From: Rhea pennata
Lineage: Eukaryota > Chordata > Aves > Rheiformes > Rheidae
Direction of reading: 5' to 3'
Assembly (NCBI RefSeq): GCF_028389875.1
Contig: NC_084687.1
Location: 6,050,157-6,114,156 of the forward strand
DNA length: 64,000 bases
Each line of letters starts with the position of its first letter. Position 1 is the stretch's first letter. The notes beneath the pieces were generated by a model. That model searched no databases. It saw only the letters and a list, made by a program, of their open reading frames with translations, and had not been told where the DNA came from. The position numbers and the translations under genes are program-made. Positions 40,001 to 50,570 of the stretch are shown piece by piece.

Positions 40001-40486
40001 TGATGATGATTGTATTTACTTCCTATTCGTTCAATGAATAAGTTGGTCTGCAACATTTAGCAGGAAGTCTGGACAGTAAGATGCACTAAAATTCATCACG
40101 AAAGCGCTGAAGTTCACTGCAATTAAAAGTAGGAAGAAAACCCTTGCATGCTGTCTCAGCAAGCAATGAAACCGAACTACTTCTCTTGCTCCCACCTGCA
40201 AGCCCACAACACACAACTAAATCATTTCTGTCCAGAGGAAGCTATCTCCCCCCCATCATCCAAATCACTGATCTTCAGAGAAGGGGGGAAAAGAAAAGGA
40301 GGAGAGATTAGCTGGCGTCTTACTTACAAAATAATCTTTAATTTCCTCAAACTTGATCCTCAGGTCTCTGAGATACACAGGCAGAAGTTCAGAGAAGTGA
40401 GCACAGCTTGGCTCAGCATGCGAGGAGCTGGTGTGCACGGCGCTGGCAGCCAGGAGCAGGAAAACAACTGCTGTGCAGGTTTTCAT
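36967..40486 (-). CDS. IL10: Interleukin-10 (complete, five exons)
   Basis: Secreted anti-inflammatory helical cytokine that signals as a dimer through IL10R1/IL10R2 and STAT3. Five exons on the minus strand join to 177 codons plus stop; chicken IL-10 is about 175. Residues 1-24 form a signal peptide ([16 protein letters not shown]). The four family cysteines are at 28, 79, 125 and 131 and should pair 28-125 and 79-131. Helix motifs include [38 protein letters not shown] and the C-terminal [19 protein letters not shown]. No N-glycosylation sequon is seen. All introns are phase 0, as in the family. Upstream in-frame ATGs at 40585 and 40572 fall at or before the expected transcript start, so 40486 is the start. 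Its place between MAPKAPK2 and IL19 is the conserved synteny. Confidence 0.98.
37060..37727 (-). other. IL10: IL10 intron 4
   Basis: A 668-bp AT-rich intron. Nothing recognisable. Confidence 0.92.
37728..37793 (-). CDS. IL10: IL10 exon 4
   Basis: 22 codons, [20 protein letters not shown] then EK, with Cys131. Acceptor ttcacag, donor gtaggt. Confidence 0.97.
37794..38386 (-). other. IL10: IL10 intron 3
   Basis: A 593-bp intron with a GC-rich part at about 37840-38110. The frame of exon 4 stays open into it on the upstream side, a by-product of composition. Confidence 0.92.
38387..38539 (-). CDS. IL10: IL10 exon 3
   Basis: 51 codons from GTFGCQSV to LKATMKRC, with Cys79 and Cys125. It covers helices C and D. 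Acceptor ctcccag, donor gtgagt. Confidence 0.97.
38540..38850 (-). other. IL10: IL10 intron 2
   Basis: A 311-bp phase-0 intron. Nothing recognisable. Confidence 0.92.
38851..38913 (-). CDS. IL10: IL10 exon 2
   Basis: 21 codons, [20 protein letters not shown] plus K, between acceptor ttccacag and donor gtaaga. The short helix B exon is one codon longer than the human exon (20 codons). Confidence 0.97.
38914..40327 (-). other. IL10: IL10 intron 1
   Basis: A 1.4-kb AT-rich phase-0 intron. Nothing recognisable. Confidence 0.92.
40328..40486 (-). CDS. IL10: IL10 exon 1 (coding)
   Basis: 53 codons from ATG (40486-40484): signal peptide, mature N-terminus with Cys28, and helix A ending at KDYF. 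Donor gtaagt follows directly. Confidence 0.97.
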
Positions 40487-40583
40487 GTTGTAGCTGAGTT
40501 TCTTTCCTCTTGGTCCAGTTCTCAGTTCAGTTTTGTAGGAGGTAAAAAGCAGATCTGCAGCCTTCACCTTCATGGAGCCCCTC

Positions 40584-40590
40584 ATTTATA
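40584..40590 (-). promoter_or_regulatory. IL10: IL10 TATA box
   Basis: The minus strand reads GAGTATAAATGAGG, with TATAAAT at 40590-40584. Transcription should begin near 40555-40562, which leaves a 5'UTR of about 70-75 nt before the ATG at 40486. IL10 genes of other vertebrates also have a TATA box at this distance. Confidence 0.75.
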
Positions 40591-40671
40591 CTCTCAAAAC
40601 ATCTCTCAATTTCCTCTCCCCATTTCCTGAGGAGTAATATTGGGGTTTTAAGTCATTCATTAAACCCAAAT

Positions 40672-40703
40672 GTCACTTGGGTTTCCCGTCAACTTGGGTT
40701 TCC
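40672..40703 (-). promoter_or_regulatory. IL10: Tandem 15/16-bp repeat in IL10 proximal promoter
   Basis: Plus-strand copies GTCACTTGGGTTTCC (40672-40686) and GTCAACTTGGGTTTCC (40688-40703) lie 82-119 bp upstream of the TATA box. On the minus strand each holds GGAAACCCAAGT, and the proximal copy holds GGGAAACCCA, one base off an NF-kB decamer. An extra AAACCCAA at 40663-40670 forms an inverted pair with the proximal copy. A binding role is inference. Confidence 0.45.
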
Positions 40704-41419
40704 TGTTCTCTTGACCCCCCTCCTCTCCTCACACCCCATCGAACCTTTTGTGCTTAGACTCTGCATTTTTTTTTCATTGCTTGCTTCTTGTAAATTTGAA
40801 TGTGGCTAAAGAGGAAAGCTTCAGATATAATGAGAACAAGAAAAGGTGCTGTGTGAGTTTACTTCTGTGTTCTCATGATAATTTTTTATTTTTAGATGAA
40901 TGCCCTATTGTTAGAGGGAAAAAAAAAGTTTCCATTTTTAAATCTCTATATTGTGCCTATACTTGGGATCTCCAACACCATGCATAATCCAGTTTTATTG
41001 CTTTTAATGAACTACCTTACCTCCTCCTTTGGCATTCTGATGATATCCTATAAATACACATAAAATAATATTCTTTTTTTTTCCAGTTAATGCCTAGGTC
41101 TGGTGAAGTCAATGTGAATTTTTACTGACTTAACAAGCTCAAGACTATGTTCCCAAACTTCAGGTAGTATGTTATTTCAATACTAATTTGATTAGTTCCA
41201 TAAAGAATTTGTCAGGGAGAACGATCTTGAACTTGGTGAAAGACTCCAGTCCAGCTTGCTGTGAACTGCTGCTCAGGTTCCAAGTACTGCCGTTAATTAA
41301 TAAGCAAATCTTCCTAGCTCTCCCCTTCTCCTCTGACTCTTAGAAATAAGTATGTCCCTCTTTTTAATTTCAGATGCCTTTAAGATATTTCATTTTCAGC
41401 TGCACAGTTTGTAGTTTCT
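40704..41419. other. IL10 upstream flank
   Basis: AT-rich DNA upstream of the IL10 promoter. Nothing more specific was recognised. Confidence 0.6.
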
Positions 41420-42064
41420 TTGTTGAGTCTTGTACCAAGAATGAAACCCTTTGAACTGCACAGTGGTGGCTTTTTCAACGAGCCTCTCGGCCGATTTTCT
41501 TGGAGGCGTGCGTGGGCACCGTGGCAGCGGCCAAGCCACGGGCGCCCTTGGCCAGAGCGGGGGTCCGGCGATGGGCGCGCGGCCTCGATCCAGCCTTCTC
41601 CTCCTCCGGCGCAGGGCAGGGCTCAGCGTGCCGCAGACCAGCCGAGCCGACTCCTGCTGCCTATTAGGACATGCAAACTCAACTGGGCCGCCCTGATCCT
41701 GGTGCTCTGGCAGGGGGCAACCGCATTTTTTCTTCTATTTATGTATGCACCAGGTCATCCTCTCGCCAGGAGGACTTGCGTGCTGCTGGTTTCCTTTTCA
41801 CCCAAGAACCTCAGTGTGACCAATGCAGGAAACGGGCTCTTCAGGTGGTTGATTTCTGGCCTGATGCAGAAACGTGAAGCCTCGGTTCCGAAGACTGTTG
41901 TCCAAGACTCTCTGTGTCCCTGGATTTGTGTCATGTTGAAGGCGAAAGGCCAGGAGGAACTGCACCAGGGTGTAAGTAGCGATGAAGAAGCGCACAGTAG
42001 TAACTATATCCGTCTGTTCCATGCCATTTTTTCCCTGTGTAGCTCACTTCTGGAAGTTAAATGA
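41420..42064 (+). other. Unassigned 214-codon ORF near IL10
   Basis: The longest open frame in the AT-rich part of the window. Residues about 30-80 are Arg/Pro/Gly-rich and come from a CpG islet (41490-41700). About 90-112 form a hydrophobic, membrane-like segment (LNWAALILVLWQGATAFFLL). The rest is mixed. A 74-codon minus-strand frame (41798-42022) with its own hydrophobic segment overlaps it. I know no family for either. It may be a chance ORF across a CpG islet. Confidence 0.2.
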
Positions 42065-45000
42065 CCTCCTTCCAAATTCTTGCTTTGTGTTATTTTTAAT
42101 TTTACATTTAAAATCTGTGGGGAGAAACGTTTACATCAGTACCTTTAAGAGCTTTTAGAAAACAGGTGAAACACGGTGGAATCAGCAGGGGAACAACCGA
42201 CCAAATTCTTAACAGGAAAAATGACCGTGGCCTCTCTGCGCCCGGGCGGATGAAGCGATGCGTGCAGCGAGCCGCCCGCCCGTGAGCGGGCTCCGAGCAG
42301 AGCGGGCGCGCTCGTGGCGCTCCCGCCTGCCGCGCGGCGGGTGCCTCCTCTCCTTGCACGTGGCCTAAGATGAGCATCTTACTGGCATCGTTCTCGGGTT
42401 TGTGCTTCTGGCTCACTTCGGTGCTGCTTCGTTTCCTGTAAATGGGCAACCTTACTCGAACCGCGCACGGGCAGCGTAGCGCTGGCTCCGTGGACTGGGT
42501 GTGTTGTGTAAAGGAGAGTTAGTGTTCCGGCTCCGATAAAAATGACCGGGTCAGCGCTGAAGCTAATTCTTCTGATGTCTCTCTCCTTTTCCTCTTCCTC
42601 TATCGTGCATGCCTGCTCTCTCTTGCCCTTTCTTTCTAGAGATATTTATACACATGCGTATACTTGCTTCCTTGTGATAAAGATTTTGATTACAAATTTG
42701 ACCATCTGTTATCCAAGAAAGAGAAAGTGGAGATTAATTTAGCTTTTTCTGAAATGAGAGGATTTTCTTTGAAAGGTCATGAGTTATTTTAAAATAGTTT
42801 GCTCTTCCCAGACTTCCTCTGATTTATTGCTTTGGACACAAGTCACTTCATTTCTTGTTTCCTGTGTTGCACCGAACCTCTGTGAATTTGAATTTGCAAA
42901 TCTCTTATGAAGGAACTTGTTGCAAAAGATGCTTGTAAAATGCAAAGTATTACTTAAAATGCAAATTTTACTTTACCATTGTTTTATACTAAGATTTTTA
43001 TTTTTGTTTCAGGAGCAAAAAGATAGAAGTTTGGTGTCAGAATAGTGTAAGTGAGTGCAAAGGGATAAAACTTAAGTAACTTGGAGGCCTGGAAGTAGAT
43101 TTCTTAATATTTAGATGTGTGATTTTGTATTTTGGTTTGTTGTCTTCTTTTTGTTGCCAATGCCGCTCTTGCTCTTTTTGTTTTTTTTTAGGACAGGAGA
43201 AGAAATTCTTCTAGCGAGTCATTATGGGGACACTAGAAGTTTTATCTGACTCACAGTGCGTCATATACTTAGTGATCCCTTTTTCTTCCCCTGCTCTAGT
43301 GCATCAGTGTAGTTTCTTTTCTTGACCACCAGCCAGAAATTATGAGGAAGGAGAAGAAAAAGCAGTACAAGATGGCCTAGTCAAAACTGAGTAGTTTTAA
43401 ATGTAATTCATTTCCACTGATACAATCCCACCTTTCTCTGATTTCAGCCTTCACTCCCACACTAGGAGATTTTTGTCTATTTTGGATTAATCTGAATCAC
43501 CTTCAGGTCAGTGAAGGTTCATTGCCAAGACTGTCCTCTGTTTAATAAGTGGATCTAAAACTCTGTAAAACAGTAAGTGCATGCGATTTTCTCACCAAGG
43601 CAATGCCTCCGAGCTGCTCTCCAGGTAGCCTTGTGCTGAACTCAGTGCTTCGTGACATGCCTGTACCCAGGCAATCTTCTAAGTCTGCCCGGTAAGCAGC
43701 TTGTACCACGAAACAAAAGCAAGGAATTGAACCCATTAGTTCGGTGTGTTAGAAGGACGTGTATGGCTTAGCTGCTGATAGCTTTTTGGGAACATAAGCT
43801 GGTAATAGGCCTTTGAGTACATGGGGATCTTGATTTTGCAGTACAGACCTCAGGTGGACTCTGAGCTTTGGCTTGGCTGGATCAAGCTTCTGGATTTATT
43901 CCTGCCTGAGCAGGAGTTAGGGCAGCTGCAGGCACTGCATGTGCTGAGGACTCCTTGCTTCCCGCCGAGGAAGCGATTCTTGTTTCCAAGCCTCTCATTT
44001 TGAGCAATCCATGGGTCTTAGTGGAGTCATGACAGTTTGACACCGAGATAATTAAGAGTGGTTCTCAGTCTTGTGCAATTCCCTCCTTGGCTGTTTTGGA
44101 ACCTGTCTTGTTTTTTTGGTATACAAAAGCGTAAGCCAGATGTGTCCATTCCATAAAGGAAACTCTGGCCTGCGCACTGATGATACTATACTGTGTTTAC
44201 CTGTATTTCCTTTGCCATGTCAGAGATCTTGACGGTGCAGTTTCACTCTGACTCACTCTTGCTTACTGCTGTGGAAATACATTCACTCTGCAGTACTGTG
44301 AAGTGGTTGCATGAATGAATAAAGCACCTTTTCCTAAAGAGTGCCCGGGACGTGGGTGTATTTCTAAACCTTTAGGAAACAGCTTTCATGTTTGCCAAGA
44401 AGATCATTTCAGGAAGGAAAAAATGTTACTCAAAAGCCATTCATACACTTTTACCCCACTTCCCACTGCCTTCTAAGAGCTGTTAAGCTCAAAAGATAAA
44501 TTCAGCAAAACAGCAGTATTGCTTTCCTCCAGAAAAAGATAGGTGTTCAGGCAGATGCTTTTCTTCTGTAACGTAGCACACACTCCTGTAGACTCTGGAG
44601 AAGCGAACGTGGCAGTGGCGCAGCGTTTGAGAGACACTGCGGCTGGGTCCAGTCCTGCACAAAGCTGTCGCGACGCAGTTGAGTGCTGTCCCCTCGGTGC
44701 AGCAGGTCCTGCGCCGCTGCGAGACGGCCCCGCTGCCCAGGCAGGGGGTGGGCATGCACCCCGCTGCATCCCTGCTGCGGGGAACGTGCAGCAGAGAGGC
44801 AGGCACCGCAGTGCTCCTGGGTGACTCAATTACTCCGAAAATACAAGCGCCTGGAGGATGTAGGCAGCTGCCTGAGATTGCTTCGGCAGGTTGAGTAGGC
44901 ACGGATGAGACTCGCCACTTTCAGGCAGTGACTGCTCAGGGCAAAGCCCCCCGCACCCCTCGGGCTCATCCCGAGCACCCCTCGGGTAGCTGTGGGCAAT

Positions 45001-48000
45001 CTTCACCTCCTGCGGCAGGGTGTTTGGAGCTGGCGGGGAAGCCAGGGAGCCCCTGTGTTGGCTGCGGGGCCAGAGCAAGCGACACCAAGGGACAAACTGG
45101 GAGAGAAACCGGCGGAGCCACAGGGGAGGATCTGATGTCGAGAGATGCCAGCGCGAAGGGGATTTTTGTGAGAGCAAACCTGGAGAGCAGGGTGGGTAGA
45201 GGCCAACACACCTGCTGCATTTCCTTCAGGGAAACCGAGCCAGTTCGTGTCCTTCCACGGCTTGTGCAGAAGCAGGAGTTCAGGCGTCTTCGTGAAGGGG
45301 CTGCCTAGACAGGTAGCTTTCCTCGTATTGGCAAGCGTTTACGTGTGCAAGTTTTTCCACTTTTTTGCTTTCTCATTCTCTGCCATTGCCTCTGGACAAG
45401 GGGAATTTGTGTATTATGTTCACGATGTATTACAGACTTAGATTTAAGAATCCCCTAGATTTCCAGGCTATCATAATGGAGTCTTTCTTTCTTTCTTATT
45501 CCAAAATTTCCCATTTCTCATCTCTTCAGATTCGTGAGATCTGTCATCTATTCATGACGTTATGGGGAAACAGACTTTGCGTCCATTTATTCATCTGGTA
45601 TGAATACCAGTTTGGCAGCAATTTCACTTGCTCTCTCAGCAGCATTGACTCTGATGACTAACAGTTCCTGATGGGTTAAACATAAAGTGGACTGCCCTTT
45701 TTTTTTTTTTTTCCTTTTTTCTTTCCCCCAAGCGTTTTTTGCTGGCAAGGCATGACGTAGAATTTTTCACTTCTGGAAACCTGCTTTCTAGCAGTCTTGC
45801 TCTATATTTGCAATGTGACTCATATCAACCTCAACAGGTAAATCCCAAATTATTCCTTGGAAATTTAACCATTAATAGTTTCTCATGTAACATCTAAGTG
45901 TCTAGAAATAGGTTAATAGTTATTAACAGAAGACATGATGACCCCTAGTGTGACCTCTCATATCACACAGAGAACCCTATCTAGAAATTTCTTATCAAGT
46001 CCAGATCTTCCATTTGAACTAAATCAAGCTGAAATCTTGTTCCATAAAGTCAGGTAGTGAAGACCTCATCAGATCTGTAGATTAGGTGTTTTAATGATTA
46101 ATTTAACTGAGAAATACTTACACTTTTTTAATTGCATAGGTAAAGTTTCCAAAAATTGGTGCTTGCTATGTCTTCTTCAATTAGATCGAGGAACCATCTC
46201 TATCAAGTAGTAAAGAATAATAAGAAAATCAACTTTTAAGCTTTTCTTGAGTAAATTTAATAGAGCTTTTCAAGTCATAAGGTGTAGGGCTTTATATAGA
46301 CCTTAATTTTTGTAGCATTTTTCACCATTTTTTCCCTGTTTCTTAGCACACCAGGCACCAGAAAAGTCTGCTGTAAACCCAAGGTAATATAGAATAATAT
46401 CCTTATTCAATACTTTCCTTTCTGACTGATCACAACTACTTTCTTAGCTACAACATAACTCTGGACATCATGTTCAGCTAGCTCTTCTACAAGTTCCCGA
46501 CGTGCCATTGGATTTCAGGGTGCCATCTCGCAGTTCAGAGGTGACCTGTGCTTTCTGTTCCCAGCCTGCATGCAATCATCCCTTTTATGCCCTGGCCTGG
46601 GCAGAGTCATGAATGATACCACTGCTGTTATGATATCCTGTTGTACACTGGGTCTTCTAACGAGCCCATGGACCGCTGTAACAGGACACCTTCCAGTGCT
46701 GCAAACTGGTGATGCTAGCATCTCCTACATGAGGTTACTTCCCCCTCTGCAGGGGAACAGCTATAAGCATAGGTGTTCTTAGCTTTCTTCTGTTTTTTTT
46801 CTTTCTTCTGAAATAAATTGTTAGCTGAGATTTTTGGATGCTAACAGCACTGCCCTATTTCTATCCTTAAAGAAACTGAAGGAGTCTCTGCCCTGGCGTT
46901 TCGAGAAGCAGGAAGTAAAGGGGTAACGTGCTCCAGCCCTGCCCTACCCTCAGCACGGAGGCTGAGCAAGGTGTTTTGAGAAGAAGGTAGTATGTTTGTA
47001 GGAAAGTTAAGAAAGTAAAAGTGTGCAAAAATGACTGAACATACGGTCCATCCTGACTTACGCAAACATGTCTTGTACTGACTTACGCCTTATGAATTTT
47101 GAACCTCCACATTCTCAAAGGGGTCATTTCACAACTGCTGTTTGAGGTTGTTTTTCTAGTTTTGATATCACTGGTGTGTGTGGATCTTCACGAGAGTATT
47201 GCCTTTATCATGATTTATCATCAACACTATGACCAATAATACAAAGACTGTTTATAGTTATGAATACTCATAAGAAAAGCTAGTTATGACAGTTTGAGAA
47301 AGCAGACGAAGAGCTGCTCAGAATTGTAAGATGATTGCCTAGGTGAATTATGGAGGCATTTTCACTCACTTGCCACAGAAGTATCACTTGAGACATCAGA
47401 CTTGATGGCTCAGGGATTTAAGCAGGTAATGGCAAAAAATGTAGGTGCTTGGGTTCATTCTTTGTCCATTTCTCCTCTGATAGAATATATATCACTTGCA
47501 AGTGCCATGAATCAGGTCTGTACTTTCTTCACCAAATTAACAGCTCTGTTGTTAATTTGCTCCTGCATGGACTTGCCTGCTTTTGTGAAAGAAATACGAA
47601 TAATAGCTGTGAAATAAATTCTGGGAAGATCACAAGGACAAGGGCAGTAGAATACTAACAAGAATACTGGGTTCTTCGTTCATGAACCATTTAATGTGAA
47701 AACAGAAAACATGATTACAGTACAGGAAAAGAAACTATTGTGGTATATATGCTACTGCAATGAATTGTGCTTTATTCTTTTGCTGCTAATTGAAGTTAGA
47801 AATGAGAAGCAACAAAAGGCCTTTTGTTAAGTAACAGCAGTAAAAGTTTTTAGAAGTCCCATATGAATAGTACAATAACAGGAGTTACAGATTATTGCTA
47901 GTTCCATGTATGAAAATCCCTTGTTAGACCTGTATTTACCCTACTAGGTTAACTTAATTCTTCTTTCAGCACCTTTCTCTGGAGACGGCATAACACTATC

Positions 48001-49860
48001 TTTTCATCTCCAAGGTATGCCAAGGTATACCGACTTAGCTGCTTCTGGAGCGAAGTGCAATGACAGGCTGCAAGTCCACAGAACAGCACTGCAAGCAATC
48101 ACCAAGTGCTGAGCTCAGGGCAGCGTGTGGTAGGCACGTGCTGAGCATCCTGTCATGCCACATACTGAGCAAGGAGAGGTGAAAAATGAGCTAGTATTTC
48201 CATGATAAAATAAGTAAGAAATCATATGGCTACAAACTATGTCAAGAAATGTGCTCAGAAGGCAAATTAGGCTAAGTAGTGACCTGGACCTGGTGTCCTG
48301 TGGTTCACAGAGCATGGAAGAACTTCTTTGCCTTGGAGACCTCAGTCTTTTTCTGTCTCAACAGCCCACACTGAACAGGTTATCTTGGGGACCAGGCTTT
48401 CAGGTGCTTTATGGGCTGGTTTTCCAAAATGATTATGTCTTAACGAGGCACCTGCGAAGGGGCCATTTCCAGGTCCTGAGCTTTCCTGCTGTGCTTTCCA
48501 GGTCCTGACCCTGAGAAGTCCTGACTCCCGCTGCCTGTCAGCCTCTGCGACTCCAAGAGGTCTGGCACAGTGGCTCTTCTAAGCAAGTACAGTTTTTCCA
48601 CCATGATCCGTGGGGATAGTTGCACAGCAGTTACTGGGACAAGGGCCCACACCCTGAGACTTATTAGGGGATGTACCAGTGACGCAGTATGAACCAGGGA
48701 CGCACTAGCCCAGCGCCTCGGGCTCTGTGCAGGGGGATGCTAACGGTCAGCTTGCTGCGTTGCTGTTGTGCTCTGTCCCAGCGGGATCGTGGCGAGATCC
48801 TTTCGCGTGGCCCAGAGCTGCTCACGCTGGGTTTTGAGAAATTCTGGGCTTTCTTTTCTACTCCATGACACACACATAAGCATGTGCTGCCACAAGCGAC
48901 GCAGCGTGTGGCACACATGACCGTGGGTCATAACCAATACCAGAGGGTAACCCAAGAGGTTGCCTATTAGCAATAATTTTGTAAGAGGGGATTTCCCCCT
49001 CTGCTATCTGCTTTTAAAATATCTATGCTTACATAGTGGTGGCCTACTGGGGACTCCCCACCTGCTGCTCCTCTGGAAGCAGTTTGGTAGAGATTGAAGC
49101 ATGAGGTTGAGCTGAAGTGTTACTCAACCAGAAAAAAGTACTGATTGCTATGCAAGTTTTTATTTAAATCTGACATTTCAGAGGCACATCTGAAAAGCCA
49201 AGGTAAAGGGAACGCTTTTTGTGGTGCACATTCCAAGAATAATCACCCTTGAAAGTGCTGCTGATAACTCTGCTCTTGCAAAGAAAAATCAAATAAAATT
49301 ATTGGCAGAGTATTTTTTACTTCTCTGTTTATTTAAAGTTGAAGATTTGTAGTTAGCATCCCCTTTTCAGTTCACGTGTTCCAAACTGCAAAAGATGCCT
49401 CAGTTAAAAATTCATGCCTCAGCACAAAAAGCGTACTTTCGATTTGTAGGATGGTGAAAAAAATCTGCGTTTGACCTCACATAGTCAAGCAGAGATTTTT
49501 GAAAATAAATGGTCCTCCAGATATGTTTTTGAGAGATGCTATAGGGCTTTAAATATTTCATGTACAAGTTTCTACCTCTATGTGTTCAGATCCCCTTTGT
49601 ATTTATTTTTTTTTGTTTGTTTGTTTTCCCGGAGAGTGCTGTCGATGAAGTGTGGACATTACTACTGAGAGATATTTCAGTTAGACAGATGCACACAAAA
49701 CTCCAATTTATCCACTGAAATGTACAAAACCAAGAAGAAAAAGTGAACTTGAGTTATGAAAGCAGTGAGTTCAGCAATTGAAAAGCTATTGCTGAAATCA
49801 CATTGCTCCCAGGGGTACCACCGCTCTTTTTTTAAATTATTTTTTTCTTTTTTGTATCAG
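42065..49860. other. Intergenic, no gene recognised
   Basis: AT-rich DNA between IL10 and the IL-19/20 gene. A CpG islet lies at about 42230-42360. A GC-richer patch with frames up to 137 codons on both strands is at 44540-45300. A T15 run is at 45698-45712. No splice-consistent coding exon and no repeat body were recognised. Confidence 0.55.
45698..45712 (+). repeat. poly(T) tract
   Basis: A run of 15 T followed by mixed T/C. Confidence 0.9.
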
Positions 49861-50570
49861 CCCAGGTGTCTGGTCTGCTTCCTCGCCTGCTCGCTGCGCT
49901 CGGGGCAGTCTGGACGGCTCAGAGAACGGCGGGTTCAGGCAGAGCGGTGTGCCGGGCCGGGCTGCGGCTCGGATCTGGACGGGTGACGGACACGGGGTGC
50001 GGTGGGGGAGCCGGGAGAGCTGCTGCCCCCTCAGCGCCGTTCTTGCGGCGTTTCGTAAACGCTCTGCCCAGGGTTTATGTTTGCACTGAAGTCCACGGAG
50101 GATTTTCTTCAGTAACTGGCTCAGGCACTGAAGTCTCCGTTTCGTTGCTGTTTTCCGTGTTGGAGAATTGACCTTGGTGGTAGAATGGTTACCCGAGAAC
50201 TTTGCCTCGAAGCCAGCCGGTGGAGGAGCTGAGCTGCGGTTGCGTAGGGCAGGGGTGGCTCTCGCCGGCGCGGGCTGCCGTCGGCTCGGGTCTGCGTGCC
50301 CGAGACGGGAGCGGTGGGACGCGCGGGGCTGAGCCTTGCCAGCGAAGCCTGTGTCTCCAGACCGGAGCTGCTAGGGGCTGAAACCGCGCTCGCGGAAAAT
50401 CCAGTTCTGCGGGCGGTCCCCGAGCAGTTTCTGCTGCCGGTACGAGTAATTCTGTCCACACTCCTCTCTGGAAAGGATCTCAAATCGAATAGAAGGCATT
50501 GCCTTTCGGAGGAACGACCGAAGCAGGCATCTGGAGAGCAGGTAAGGAGAGAGAACGGTCTCACGCTGTA
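49860..50570 (+). promoter_or_regulatory. CpG islet ending in a strong splice donor
   Basis: A CpG-dense block in an AT-rich interval. At its 3' edge GGAGAGCAG|GTAAGG (exon end at 50541) is a near-ideal splice donor on the plus strand. This is the pattern of a CpG promoter with a non-coding first exon. It could serve an unknown non-coding RNA or be a distal 5' exon of the IL-19/20 gene 10 kb downstream; human IL19 is known to use upstream non-coding exons. Inference only. Confidence 0.3.

Noticed and set aside
40571-40585. Upstream in-frame ATGs that would extend IL-10 by 29-33 residues
   Set aside because: They coincide with or closely follow the TATA box, so they should lie before the transcript start. 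The signal peptide begins at 40486.
50169-50240. tRNA-like A box (TGGTAGAATGG) with a B-box-like string
   Set aside because: The acceptor stem cannot pair and the B box has two mismatches, so no cloverleaf forms.
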